Below, in pieces: positions 35,563-48,289 of a DNA stretch of 64,000 nt; the stretch's first letter is position 1; every line of letters begins with the position of its first letter. The stretch spans positions 1,375,501-1,439,500 of the forward strand of contig CAMPDV010000022.1 in the NCBI GenBank assembly GCA_946699065.1. The letters are read 5' to 3'. Source of the stretch: Loxodes magnus (Eukaryota > Ciliophora > Karyorelictea > Loxodida > Loxodidae). The position numbers and the translations under genes were made by a program. The notes beneath the pieces are model-generated. The model was given only the letters and a program-made list of their open reading frames with translations. It was not told the origin of the DNA and made no database searches.

Positions 35563-36090
35563 AATAAATAAATAAATAAGAAATAAATAAATAAATTTGA
35601 TTATAGAGCGCGTAGCACTCTCGTTGGTGTGCAGCTCTTTAAAAAAAATGTTTCATACTGACAAGAATGTTTGTTACTGATAAAATTATCAGATACTGAT
35701 AAACCTTGTTCAATACTGGTATAATTATTCAGTACTGATAAAAATGTTCAATACTGATATAATTTTAGAATACTCGTAATCTTTAATACTTGCTGGAGGT
35801 CCAAGGACATAACAGGATTGTGTCTCATTGCATCACCAAAGCAGAGGACGACATGTGTCAATTATGGGTTCTTAAATTCCCCACCTCTGATGAAGCTTGC
35901 ATATTATTTCTTTTTAGTTCCAGAGTTAAAAATAAACGAAGCCAGTGCCGAAGGTCTAAGAATCTTATGTCTCGAGGCCAAACCAAAAAGAGGAAGACAT
36001 AAAATCGATTATGGGTACTTAACTTCCCCAACCTCTGATGAAGACGACCTTGTTGTTCACCTTCGAACAACTATGGCGGTTTTAAAATCA
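35563..36090 (-). mobile_element. SINE-like insertion with (AAAT)n run and internal tandem repeats
   Basis: The sister site at about 51590 is empty, so this is an insertion into LINE-B. On the minus strand it holds two diverged copies of a block (TTCATCAGAGGTGGGGAA...ACCCATAAT, about 36050-35990 and 35905-35850). About six copies of a 20-bp unit, TATCAGTATTGAACATTTTT, follow. It ends in a hairpin-forming GC segment (35608-35640, GAGC..GCTC) and a (TTTA)n tail. The tail marks the 3' end and suggests LINE-driven copying. Short translations inside it have no support. Confidence 0.65.
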
Positions 36091-36094
36091 TAAT

Positions 36095-36990
36095 AATCCA
36101 AAAAAATTTTCTCAGAAATGATAGCATACATTAAACTTAAACATACATAAACATTAGAGTAATTTAGTTTTGAAAAAGACTAAGCAAGTGATATTAATTC
36201 TATATTTGTTACTAAATAGAAAGAATCAAATAATGAAGATAAGAAAATTTTAAAATTTTAAAATTTTAAATTAATAAAGTATAAGAACTGATAATGTAAG
36301 AGGAATCAAGTTGAACAAAGAAGAGTTATGTAAATTTATGCTTGAATAAATATAGATATTATGGCGACTCAAGAAATGTTTATAGATTCAATTAAAGATA
36401 TGCCCTAAATAATCGGATATCGCGTAGTTAAAAAGCCAGGAACTAGACTTAGTGAAGGAATGATTTTATATATTAAAGAACTATTTTTATACAAAGTTAA
36501 AGAGTATGATGCAAATGGACTAAAATAAAATGAAATGCTCGAAGGCGGCAGAATAATTTGCATGAATCTTGATGATAGATTTAAATTTATCAATGTATAT
36601 GTGCCTACACTCGAGTAGGAATAACTAATCCCTTTCTATGAATACCTAAAATAATTCAAATACATAACAAATAGTTTAAGTTTATAAAATACTATAATAT
36701 GAGATTTAATGCACATATACATAAATTCTACCAATTGAACTAAATCCAGCAGAATAATAGCTATTAAAAATAATGAATTAATTAAAACTAGAATGGAATG
36801 ATCCAGCAAAAGACACAACCTAGATTACTAAAAAAGGAAAAAAAAGTTTAAAATTGAATATTTTTAACGCACTAATGAATTAGTTGAGCATAATTAGCAT
36901 AAGAATTTTTAAGAAAAGAATGCTAGATGATTATTAATCTGGATAATTAGTTGTTAAATTGGTAGAAAAAAGCAGATATAGATCAATAAA
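36095..36990 (+). mobile_element. LINE-B, AP endonuclease domain (copy 1)
   Basis: The plus strand reads DNVRGIKLNKEEL (usual start of the domain), then NIDIMATQEMF (catalytic Glu motif), GYRVVKKPGTRL, RIICMNLDDRFKFINVYVPT, a MRFNAHI piece (usual GDFNAH) and NDPAKDTTQITKKGKKSLKL. A LDDYQSGQLVVKL end sits where SDHxP is expected. At least three changes of frame were seen. Nothing resembling reverse transcriptase follows. The block ends where WD40 copy II begins. Confidence 0.65.
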
Positions 36991-37084
36991 TATTATAAAC
37001 TAAAAAAGCTTAAAAGATTTTTATATTTATAAATTCTTTTATAAATACTTACATGAATTTACTTAATTTTATCAATTTACTTCT

Positions 37085-37720
37085 TAAATTGTAAAAATTT
37101 TAAAGTCTTAAATATATTTGCTTGCTCAGTTAGCAATCTTCCACTTTCTAACTGTTTTGTAGCTCCAGATTTTATTCACTTATGATTCACTCAAAGCCAC
37201 AATATTTACTCTATCTATATGATCTTATAAAGTACATACACATTCACCCTATGAGAAATTCCATTTCTTAATAAGTTTACCTTGATTTCCTGATGTTATG
37301 AACTTATTATCCTTAATTATTAACACTTCACATAATGATTTTTTGGTATTGTTCTTATACATTATCCTGTCTAGAAATTCTCTATCTTAAATGATTTATC
37401 ACTAGATACAGTTACTATAAAGTTATTATAATTTGATAGCACTACAGATTATACATAATCTAAATGGTCAATTAAAGTTCTCGAACATCTTCCAGTCTGG
37501 AAATCCCAGATCTTTATCGTTTTGTTTCCACTTCCCGATATAGATCATTTCTAATCTTTTGCCATTACTACCGAGTTAACTGCAAACGAATGTCCGGTCA
37601 AAGTTTAGTCTAAAATATTAAAGAATTACTTTTAGATTAGTCGTAGATAATTTTATTTTCAACTTTTAAAAGCTCAAGTTTGGCAATTTCATATTTAAAA
37701 AGAAGAAAAGATATTGTGCC
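37085..37720 (-). CDS. WD40-repeat protein (unit copy II)
   Basis: The minus strand reads LTGHSFAVNSVVMAKDQKW, then SISGSGNKTIKIWDFQTG, and further weaker repeats toward the C-terminus, ending in a T-V-R-K motif also present at the end of the version at 29496. Trp in KWSIS is TGA. It is shorter by one repeat than copy III. The C-terminal repeats have lost several usual WD40 residues. As in the other versions, the frame of the acidic N-terminus does not join that of the first repeat without an unexplained shift. Confidence 0.65.
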
Positions 37721-39043
37721 TAGGAATATTTTTCTTTATCTTAAAATTTTTCTTAAAAAATCCTTTTAACAATCTGTGCTTCTTTGTTTTTCAGATTTTA
37801 TTTTATAAATTATTTTAATAATTTAATAATAAAATAATTCATCTTATGAAAATAATTTTAATTACTTAAATTAAACACAATTGAATATTTAAATTATTTA
37901 TTAGAATCTTGGATAAAGGTACTTTAATATTAAAAAATAATTTAAAAAACTTATTTTTTCCTTTCAATTAGACTGATATAATTTAAAAGAGTTAAGCATA
38001 ATAAAGTTTTACAATTTTAATTATTTTTATTTTTGCTTTTAGTTTATTTAATCAAAAGTAATATGCAAGAATTTATATTCTTATTATAGTAACTTTGCTA
38101 TACTTTTATTGATAATAGCTTATTTGAGTTTTAAATCTAGATTGTTTAATAAAAAAGGGTAGATTTCTTTTATAATTAGATTGAATAATAAGTAAAATAT
38201 TAGATTCTAATGTATTGAAAATAGGTGGTATTAAGAATAGTTTTTCCTTTGCATTTAATAATAAATTAGTGATATAATATTTGATTATTTTAAGAAAATT
38301 AGTTAAAATGGTAACTATAGTAAGTAAAATGTATAGTTTAAAGTATTAAATTGTTTATTTTAGAAATTATTATTTAATTATCCACTTTCTTATTACTAAT
38401 TCATTTAAACTTTTTATTTAACTAATCTCTTCTTTTATATTTACAAAAGTACTTTATTACTTATAATTCATATTTAACCTAAGCTAATTTCCTTATACTA
38501 ATTTAATTAAAAAATAAAATAAACCAAATAAATAAGAGTATCACACAGTGAAATGCTTACATTATTTCTAATTCTAGTTTACAAATTTAAAACCTTTATT
38601 AAATAAGCTTTACTATGTTAACTACTTCTATTAAGAAGCTTCAAATTACTATTTACTAATTTATAGACTAATTTTAGTTTTTATTTAAATTTAGAAGAAA
38701 TAAATATCTTTAAAATAAATAATTAATAGATAAGATTTGAAGCAGCACCTCAATTATGTTCAGCTCTTTAAAAAAGATTTTAAAATTAAAAAATTATTTT
38801 CTGAAATCTTCCATATTGCTAGCATTCATTTGTGAGTCTTGTCTTCTATAGGGCCATTATCTGAATGCTCCTTAAGAAACCTTAGTATCTGGAATCTTTC
38901 ATCATTAACACTACTTGATTCCTCTTCAATCTTGTCTTCTCTTGGCTCCTATCAAGATTCTTGTTCTTTTCTTCACCCATGGGTACCTCCTGGTACAAGA
39001 GTTTAAATAAACTCAGTTGGCGGATTGTTCCTTCCTATTTAAA
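37721..39043. other. AT-rich region between WD40 and gene A, copy II
   Basis: This is the empty-site version of 46-2298 and contains no insertion at about 38485. No gene was seen except a possible upstream extension of gene A. Confidence 0.5.
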
Positions 39044-40011
39044 ATGAAATTAATAATACATATAGAAATTTTTGAACCTATTCTTAAAACTTTGTCTTCG
39101 GTAAAAGCATTTAAAAGTTACTAAGAAATAAAAATTCGTAAGGTTGAATATTTCATATTTTAAGAGCTATTTAGTAATAAAGAAATAAGAGAAAAGCTAT
39201 TAGCAGTATAAAAGGAATTTTAAATAGGAAAAGCAGCTTATATAATCAAAAGAAGGTATTAAAAACTATTTAGAGCCATACTTAAGTATAACTAAAATCA
39301 ATCTTTAAGTATTTATTTATGAGTTAAGGTTATTAATTATTAAGAGCCTATAATCTATTGGCTTGTAATAATAGTATTAGAGTAAAAATAAAAAGGAGAA
39401 GATTATGTAATCTCAGTTCTAAAATTGAAGAGAAAGTATAAGATTAGCATTCAAGATATAATAGACAAATTTGATTAGAGATGTAATTCTTTATTTTTAT
39501 TAAGTGAGGGTAATAAAAATACTGTGATATAATCTGAGATTTATTAAAGTTCGTTTGAAAAATGAATGAAATAGACATACAATAAGTATTGATAGATTAT
39601 AAGCCTTAAAGCTTAAATAATGATAAACTATTAGCTAGTTTGTTATTATTTATTGGTTTGTTGTTGCATCCTTATCGTTCATATCTGTAATCTGAGTCTG
39701 CATATAAATATTTAGCTCTACTATTTAATTTATAAAGGTAGTTAATAAGAATATGCAAAACAAATAGATTTGAAAACTATGATGACTTTTGCCTTGAAAT
39801 AGATTTGATTTAGTTAGTTAGTTCCGAACTAGATATAAATAATTGGATTTAGTTTGATTTAAATAATTTGTATTAAGTTGCTTATTTTAAAAATGAAGAG
39901 AATGATATAGCTGCATTAAATGAATTGCTTAATTAATTAGATATATAACTTCTTTTTGTTGTTAATGAAATTGATTAGTGTTATTTTATTGTTTTTATAG
40001 TGTAAAATTGA
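39044..40011 (+). CDS. Gene A, spliced (copy II)
   Basis: It is read as join(39044..39482, 39509..40011), with exons of the same lengths as in copy I (439 and 503 nt) and a 26-nt intron ending GTGAG. The protein differs from copy I by a few substitutions, for example MNEID for INEIN after the WK pair. The probable stop is TGA at 40009-40011. Confidence 0.65.
39483..39508 (+). other. 26-nt intron in gene A, copy II
   Basis: It starts GTAATT and ends GTGAG. It is 5 nt longer than in copy I while the exons are the same length. Confidence 0.6.
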
Positions 40012-40589
40012 ATTGGTAACTAAAATATAGGGAATCTATAAGCATTATTAGTTATTAAAATAATCATATTAATTAATTTTTTCTTTATATTTTTTATTTT
40101 AATTTTATAATTTTTATTCCATTTTTACCTATTTCTATGTAATTTTCTAGTGAAAAATAATGGTGATATTGAATGTATTTAGAAACAAATATTCTAAATT
40201 TGTCTAAATAATTTTAAGTTCTTAATTACCTTATAATACCTTAAATTATTTTACTTTTATCTTACTAAACTTTTATTACTGCATTTTTTATGTTTCCATC
40301 ATATTTTTTAAGATTAGCAGACTATTAATCTGATCATTTTGTAATTTATTAAATAAATAGTCTTTCAAATTGATGAAATTATAATTTTAATATTTTCATC
40401 ATTTTTGCTGATTGACAGTTTTTTAAATTTGCAAAATAGTAATTTAATAGCTATAAGTTTCCTATAGTACGTTTTTCTATTAAATTTAGTTAAATCTTTA
40501 TTTATTAATTAATAATCAATATATTGCATTTAAGATTATACCTTTAATACTTTATAAATACCTTAAACAATACTATTTTAACATAACTA

Positions 40590-41410
40590 TCTCAAATTCA
40601 AAACTACATTCAATTACCAAAATTACTCATCTCATATTCAAAAACTAACAATAGTACACACAAACCTACAAACACATAACCATCCAAAATTAACATACAC
40701 AAATCTACACTCAATTCCTTAATTCATTACCTAAATTAAACATTTTTACACCAAACTTAAACAACACCCAAATCCTTAGAGAAATCGCTAAAACATTTTA
40801 GCCCTTATAGACAAAATTTAGGATCTGGAAAAATAAATATATGCTCTTGCTGGGACCATGAAAAGTAAACACAATTAAAAAGGATCTCATACAGCAGGAG
40901 GACGATAATGAAATCCACATAGTGGATAGATAAGCGAAGACAGGAATATTTCTATAGATAGACAGATTTAATGATAATTGAAGAATAGTAAGCCTTGAGT
41001 ACTTTGCTTATACGAAAATTAAATTATCCATTTAGAAAATTAAGAAAAAAAATCTAAAGAATCGAATAGAAAAGCATAATAAATTAGACTATTCCAAGCG
41101 ATGCTATATTAACAGAAATTAAACAGTCAACAATCAAAACCTAAAAAAATTTGAACCGTAAAAAGATTAAGAATGTAGAATTTGCAATAAGATAGGACTC
41201 TATTGAGAAGACTGAAGGAAAGAGAAAAAAAACTGAAAGATAAGTAATGAAATATGATTATCTCCATTTATTCAATATCGTTCAGAAACATATATAAGAA
41301 GAAGTAAAGAAATTCTAGTTTGTTCAATCAATCCTCGAAATATGAAGCCTAGAGTAGATGGAGCAACAAAGAAACAAATATTAAGGTATGAACGAAGTGA
41401 GAAATATGAT
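40590..41410 (+). CDS. Gene B (copy II, ends approximate)
   Basis: The linker and the charged region read as in copy I. An 11-nt deletion relative to copy I places the part with CRICNKIGLYWEDW in the same frame as the upstream part, so this copy may be closer to the original. The last readable piece is NMKPRVDGATKKQIL. Confidence 0.4.
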
Positions 41411-42068
41411 TATTATAAAGGATTTATTTTAAAAACATTGATTTAAATTTCCTTTTCATTAAATACAGCCATTTTTATAAAAGCAAGGTTAATATTTGCA
41501 AAATGATGATAATTAAATTTGCCAGCTGTAAAATAATAAAAATGAATATAAATTTGTATTTAAGCTTAATAATGTTAGCAAGTATATGGATGTTTACTAT
41601 ATACATTAAAAGTATTAATAATAAGAAAATGTAGAATACATTTATAATTGTAAAGCTATATTTTATTTAATAAATTATTGTATATAAATATTTTTTTATT
41701 TAAATATAAAAAGCAATAATTTAAGTTGTTAATACTAATCAAATATTCAAATATTATCCTTAGTTTAATATCTTATTTTCAATATACAATCCTACCTATA
41801 TCTAGTTTATTCAATCATAGCTTTTAATTTTAGTCTATCACTTTTATGCATATTTTATACATTTCTAGATCAAACTATCCAATTCCTAATTTTTACCTAT
41901 CATTTTCTTATAACTCATTTATTCCCCAGCAGAACCAGCTGATACAAGTATATTAACTAAAGGTGCTAGATTAACTAAAATAACTAAAGTATCTTACTAA
42001 AAGTAAGTAAAGCAAATAAGGCGAGTAAAAGCTGCGTAGAGAGATAGATCAGGTAATCATGGAAAAGT

Positions 42069-42790
42069 CTTAGTAGATCATAAGGCAAGCTTACTCTTAT
42101 GTGTACAACCCCATGTCAATGTTTATTGGTCTACAAAGGATCTATGCTTTCTGCTTGCATGTGATTACTCGTTCTATTCTGTTAACAGAAATGAGGAGAG
42201 CTTGGGGATATAAAAATATTGTTTTCATAAGTAGATAGAAGGCATCGCTTCCACTTAGATTCTGACTTAGAGACGTTCAGTCATAATCTATACAGATGGT
42301 AGCGTAACCAAAAGGCTGTCCAACCAATGGCGATACTAGTGATCTGGACCAACGGTTCCTCTCGTACTGAGTTGGATTATTATGGCGATGCAGTAATCAA
42401 TACAGTAAAATTAAACTGGCTCATTACGGTCTAAACCCAACTCACGTTCTCTTTTGACGGATAAACAATACAACACTTGGGGAATTCAGTTTCACAATGA
42501 TAGGAAGAACCGACATCGAAGAATCAAAAGGCAACGGCGCTATGAACGCTTGGCTGCCACAAGCCAGTTATCCCTGTGGTAATTTTTCTGACACCTCTGG
42601 CTTAAAACTCGTAAAAGGTAAAGAATCGATAGGCCATAATTTCCCAGTTCATCCTGACATGAGAGGTTGAATAAAGCCAGCTTTTCTCCTTTTGGTTTGT
42701 GAGCAGTTTCTGTCCCATCGAGTTAGCCGTAGGACACCTGTGTTATCTTTTAACAGATATGCCGCCCCAGTCAAACTCTCTACCTGGCGG
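42069..42790 (-). pseudogene. LSU rRNA 3' relic, copy II
   Basis: It resembles copy I but extends further upstream on the rRNA sense strand, to the CAGGTAGAGAGTTTGACTGG and GGCGGCATATCTGTTAAA blocks. LSU identity ends at CCGCCAGG, where the GC-rich element takes over instead of the normal LSU sequence. The segment includes the helix closing the peptidyl-transferase region but not the PTC strand itself. Confidence 0.85.
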
Positions 42791-42977
42791 TTTCTCCCAT
42801 CCATTTGCATTGCTAGAAAGTTTCTGTATCCGCTCTTGGTAGGGGTTTGAAGCCTGGCTGCTCATAGCGATGGAGCTCCCTAGCAGCTGTGCCTGGAGCA
42901 CAGCAGATATCCCCGTTATTCCATAAAAAGAAAGCGTTGGGTCATACAATCGGAAAGAGTTTCCGGTCCATAAACTT
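42791..42977 (-). mobile_element. GC-rich structured element fused to the LSU relic, copy II
   Basis: On the minus strand it reads a 5' hairpin (CGGAAACTCTTTCCG), TGACCCAACGC, GGAATAACGGGGATATC, a hairpin (GCTGTGC..GCACAGC), GGGAGCTCCATCGCTAT, GCAGCCAGGCTTCAAACCCC, TACCAAGAGCGGATA. The same order of blocks occurs at 55930-56224 with different but still pairing hairpin arms. It is truncated on its 3' side by the join to LSU sequence. Short open frames across it are shadows. Confidence 0.6.
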
Positions 42978-43173
42978 TTTTAGTTGAAATTAATTTAATA
43001 GTTCTACACTTACGTAATAGGAATTATCCCTTTTTATCTATCACTTTAATGATTTTAATGATAATCTTATTGAGATACTTCACATATCCCTTATCCTAAA
43101 TACACTAAATAGTTTTTAATATTCTCTGGTTATTTTATGAAGGAACGCTTTACAATTATTAGGCTTTAGTGTA

Positions 43174-43848
43174 ATGATGCTATGGTTTCTACATTTTAAC
43201 TTTTATTAAAGCTTATAAATATCTTTCAAACATCTCTTACAATTGATTGGCATTCTAACTTGTTAGGCCTTTGAGCTCTTGATGAAACAGTTGTTGACAT
43301 AATTAAGACTTAGCAGATTGAGATTTTATTTGAATCTAGTAAAAATAAGTTTAATATTATTCACATAGATAACTACTATTTAAACTGAAGGAAATAAAAG
43401 TAGCTTAATTAACTATAATAGGCTATTTATTAGTTAAGATATAATTAATAGTTACTTTTAAAATTATACCATTAATGCAAGAAATTTCCCTCTAATTTGT
43501 TATTTACTTATACAAACTTAGTTTGCAAACATGTACATAGAAACTGATAAAGAGAAGAGCAAGATTATTTAAAAATAGTACCATATGCTTAGAATTATAA
43601 TAAATCCTTAAATGCTTTAACTATATCTTACAGATTTTAGAAGCTAAGTATTTAATAACCTCAACATTACAAATATCCAATTAGACTAGCCTATCAAATT
43701 TATTACCAAGTACTTTCTAACCTAGAATTCATGCTTAGTTTTATAATTTATACTCCATATATCAAGAGGATAAGTTAGAAGAGATATTTAATTATTGTAT
43801 TTTCTTATTTGAGATAGAGTAGTAAGAAAGATATTTGAGAGCTTTTAG
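43174..43848 (+). CDS. Gene C (copy II)
   Basis: It has the same 675-nt frame as copy I, with TAG-TAA at its end. The leader before it is 37 nt shorter than in copies I and III, which places that indel outside the coding region. Confidence 0.55.
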
Positions 43849-44034
43849 TAATTTAAAATTAAAAAAAACAGATAAGAGGAGACAAGGAATGGAAATAGTC
43901 TTAGAGCTCAGCCTTTAAATCCTTATCTCTACCTTTCTTTATTAGTAACACTCTATTTGAGATAATAAGATATTTAATTATTTTACATAGCAGATAAACT
44001 TTCCTCTCTACTTTCCTTAAAATTCTACATATCC

Positions 44035-46850
44035 TTTTCGTATATTAAAATCCATGGTGCATATTTTCTCTACTTTAATCGTTTTATATTCCTTTTCAAG
44101 TGTCGTTTAAGTTTCTTTAATTAATTTCATCTAGGAAAATATTTAATTGATTTTTTCTATCTTTTTTTTTGATGCAGTCTACATTTTCTCCTTGCTTCTT
44201 ATCTCATTTTAATATAATTATAAATTTATTAGCATCCTTATCTAATTAGATATTTACTTATTTCACCTTCTATTGGAAATTTTTTCTAGTTTTATTATTT
44301 CTGCTGTATATAGTATTTTATCATTTAATTTGTCGCAAATCCACATATCGCTTTGGTCACTTCTTGGACGTATTCTGATTATTTTTCATAGTATGCTTCG
44401 CTATCTAAAGTTTCAAATTCGCTAAAATCTATTTTCTTCTATCATTCTTTGAATCTCTCTTGAACCTTTTATTGTTTTAATTTTTTAAAGTTTATCCTTT
44501 TAATTTATGGGCTTTTTCGATATTCTTCCGCAATTTTTAACTTTATTTTACCAGACTAATGATCTCTTATTTGTCGCTATTGTTAGAATTTTGTGCTGAT
44601 AATGTTAGGCTTGATATATTGATCCATTAAGAAGCAATCTATTTTCAATTTTCCTTTTCCATATTTTGTGATGAAGGTTTAACCTCGCTTTGGATCTTTA
44701 CATTCTAAAAGATAATATTTCATCAAGTTAAATAAGTATTAGCCTGCATTATTATGCTCATACGATAAAAATTGGGAAATATGCGCATTAAAATATTCTA
44801 ATATTAAAATTTATAATCCTCTGCTGTTTGTTGCTATTATGTATTATTATTGATTTTCATAAAAGATATTAGTTAATCAGAGTCGGATGTTGTAGTGCTA
44901 TCTACTTTTATCAATGATAGTTGATCATCAAGTGTTAAACCTATTAATCTTCCTCTAAAATAATTCTGCTTGATTGAGATCCGCTATATCTAACACTTTG
45001 GTTCTGCGGGTGATTCCATCTTTTATATAAAATGCGACTCTTTTGCAATATTTTGTGGTCAATTTTATTATTACTCTAAATCCGTATATATAAGGTATTT
45101 CATCAGTTTGATCTTAAATATTTCTTAAATCACCATAATTTCTATCTTATTTTTACACATAAAATTGTTTAATTCTTGTTTTATTTTATTCATCTGACAT
45201 TTGCTGTACCTATGTTTAATTCTGTCTATTTTATTATATTAATATTTCCTTGCATTTCCTATTTTTCATGATCCTCCTACCCTGCATTTTTAGCTTCCTC
45301 TTCTTTAATAGCATGAAAACCAAACATTCTAATGTTTATTATTTTTCTGTACTTATATCTTCAAGTATTTACTCGATTCTATCTTCCATGCCATTATATT
45401 TTTTTCTATCCTTTTTTGAGACAGCGATGTGTTTATGCATATTTCTTTTCTGTCACTGTTTTCTAGTTGTTTCATTTTTTTTTCATATTTCCTATTTTAC
45501 TTTCTGTTTTTTGTGACATTGATAATTTCGTCTCAATTTTATTTATTTAATTTTGTAGTTAAGTATCGATTAAAGTCAATCGCTTTTTAAGCAACTTTAG
45601 TATGGCTTAAACTTGTTGCTTTTAATAGAAGTTCAAAGTAGCATTTTATTTGAAGGTTAACCTTCTTCCGTTTTCTTCACTTTCTTTTCCTTCGCTATCT
45701 GTTTCTCTTTATAGTAAGGCATTTTATTCCTGTTTATTCCTGATTTCCGAATGCATCAAACTGATTTTTACTTCCTTAGCATTTTTAATTGCTTCCTTTA
45801 TAGCTTTTTTTCTTAAGCATTAATTTGAGCTGAGCCCTTTTTGGTTACAACTCATACATTTTCAAATTGATGATTAGCGATACAACGATACGTGTATGGG
45901 ATTTCCAGAATGACTCAAGTAAGTGCTTATACCTCCTTCATCTAAATTATCTGGTGTATTTTCTGCATCTTTGCTCTCCTTCAATTCTAAATAATTCTCA
46001 TTTTCCCATTGGCTCACGTTATACCTTTTACGGTTCCATTCTCTGAACATATTATTTTTCCGTACTACTATAGATGGGTTTCTACCTGGTCAAACTTGAA
46101 TATATGTTAAAAGTTCAATGAATCGGGTCTTTCTTAATGTTGTAGAATTCCTCTATGTTTCTTTACTTTTTTGGTATTAAAAAATTTCTAAACTTTCATA
46201 CTAATTATTTCCGGATTGTGTGAGTGTTTCCTTATTTTTGAATCACATAATAATTGTTCCTTTCTGAAGGATTTTCATACTCTCAATACTTTTATCATGT
46301 TCTTATTTCAGATATCTGAGAAATGCTTGAATGATTTCATTTTCTTGCATTTCTGCTGGACTGAGTATTTGGCTGTAGTAATTTTTATTCTAAAAATTGA
46401 TTGAAACAGGTAACTCCTACTCTTTTAACAGTTTTTAGCTGCATATTCTCCTCCTCATTTTATGGAATTTATTCGTTCTTTCCTTCTTCCATTATAATGA
46501 TTTGCACAGAGCTGTGGTTTGAGTTGATGTTCTAAATTATCTACTTTTTTTGATAGGCTATTTAGATTTTAGATTTCTATCCTTTTTTTTCTGCATTACT
46601 TTTAGTAGTTATAATATTTTGCGATAGAGAAATTTTACTTAAAAATAATATCAAAAATCTGAATAAATTGTAAAGCTCTTTCATGCCTTTATTAAATTTA
46701 ATAACCAATCTCGATCCAAAATTGGCATTATGCAGAATGTAAGATAGCTACTTGATATAATAGCCTAATATTGTACTTTTAAATAAATAATGCTAAATAA
46801 AGTAATAATGTAATATTTGATATTTTTACTTAATTTTTGATGGTAACTGT
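44035..46850 (-). mobile_element. LINE-A (copy II)
   Basis: It holds ORF1 plus endonuclease as in copy I and is visually identical to 60995-63800. The coiled-coil N-terminus is readable here as NSLSKKVDNLEHQLKPQL. The frame is broken in several places. Confidence 0.7.
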
Positions 46851-46894
46851 TATAAATTACCTTTATAGCTTTTGTAGTCTAAATAATAATAAAA

Positions 46895-48289
46895 ATGTAA
46901 GCGTTACCAAAATGCTTAATCTGCTTAGAAGATTACAACTTAACTAATGCTCTTCCAACTGTCTTACCTTGTGGACATATTTACTGTGGTTTGTGTTTGA
47001 ATACTGAGTACTGATTATAAGGCATAATGTAATGTCCTATTTGTTAAAAAGGATTCCATTTTAGATTTGATGATTTACCTTAAGAAAGTGATTTAATAAG
47101 AATGATATTTTAAAACTAATAATACATATAAAAGATTTAAGATGCTAGATAGAAATTAAAAGAGATAAGGAGGTAAATTATGGAAAAATCTAAAACCATT
47201 ACAACCAAATAATCAAACATTAGTAATACTCTCATAATACCACTAACTAATATCATCATCAATCATTAACCAACATTTATCTACCAAAAATAACACTCAA
47301 ATATTATCTAATTCTACTAATCACTAAAACCAACTATACTCTAATATAACTCATAACCACCTACAATACTAAAGTCTAAATTAACTTACAATCTAATAAG
47401 ATACAAACTATAACACAATACTAAGTAACCAAATATTATTTAGACTAATTAACATAAACTAAGCTAGCACTTTATATAATCTAACTATATTCACTTTTTT
47501 AATTGAGATATTTAAAAATTAAGTTTATTTAATATTTAAACAGAGTAATTACGATAAGTCTAAGTTTAAATTATAACTTCATACTATAGTAAAAGTATAG
47601 AATATTAAAATAAGTTATATTTAATTGGAGGATATAACTAAAATTAAAATAAAGGAATAAAAGAAACTTGATAATTTGATTTTGAAGGTAATAGAATAAA
47701 ACTTAGTGATCTAAATGAGGGAAGAGGTGACTTTGGAATAGCAGCTGCTTAAAAATATGTTTATGTGGTTGGAGGAATTACTAGTAATAATCAAGTTTTA
47801 TAATCAGTAGAAAAGTTAAAGATGGAAAACTAAAGTAAATGATAAAACTGTTATTAATTTCCATTCAAAATAGCTGAATAAACTTTAGTAGTAGATAAAG
47901 ATGAATAAAATATTTATTCTTTTGGAGGTGGAAATTAGAAATTCTAAACTTTAAAAGATATATGAAAATATAACATATAGAATGATAGATGGAGTAAGTA
48001 AAATTTGAGTCTTCCTGAAGCTGTTCTTAAGCCTATAGTTTCTTTAGAGCCTTTTGTCATATTTGGAGGTATGAAAAATGCATTTACGAAAGAATATTCA
48101 AGAAGAATATATAAAAGAAGCAAAGAATAATGATAATAAAGCTAAATTTTTAAAGATGTTGGAGCTTTAACGGAGATGAAAATAAGAAATAACTATGGAT
48201 ATGTTTTTGCTTACGAATAGCCAAGAGTTTCAATAATGAGGATTGATTTAGAAAAATTGAGTTATAGAAGTATTAAAAGTCATAACTGA
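46895..48289 (+). CDS. RING finger-kelch protein (copy 4)
   Basis: The frame is 464 codons plus TGA at 48287-48289. Kelch-half differences include GITSNNQVLQ, GGGNQKF for GGANQKG and AVLKPIVSLEP. The RING half is nearly unchanged. Confidence 0.88.

Larger units (their letters stand above)
37085..48289. repeat. Long duplicated unit, copy II
   Basis: This copy is the reference version, because it lacks the insertions found in copies I (800-1735) and III (55930-56224). It runs WD40 (-), gene A (+), gene B (+), LSU relic plus GC-rich element (-), gene C (+), LINE-A (-), RING-kelch (+). From about 43100 to 47000 it looks identical to 60060-64000 by eye, so copies II and III separated very recently or were homogenised. 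Confidence 0.9.

Noticed and set aside
35790-36093. Overlapping short frames on both strands near the SINE-like insertion
   Set aside because: Two frames and both strands are equally open, the segment consists of internal repeats, and there is no motif.
33690-36990. A reverse transcriptase following the LINE-B or LINE-A endonuclease
   Set aside because: I looked for YADD-type and neighbouring RT motifs in the remaining frames and found none before the elements end.
42743-42949. A 68-codon minus-strand frame starting MYDPTLSFYGITGIS, repeated at 59663-59869
   Set aside because: It lies entirely within the LSU relic and the structured RNA-like element, and it is open only because this segment is GC-richer. 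It is a shadow of RNA sequence.
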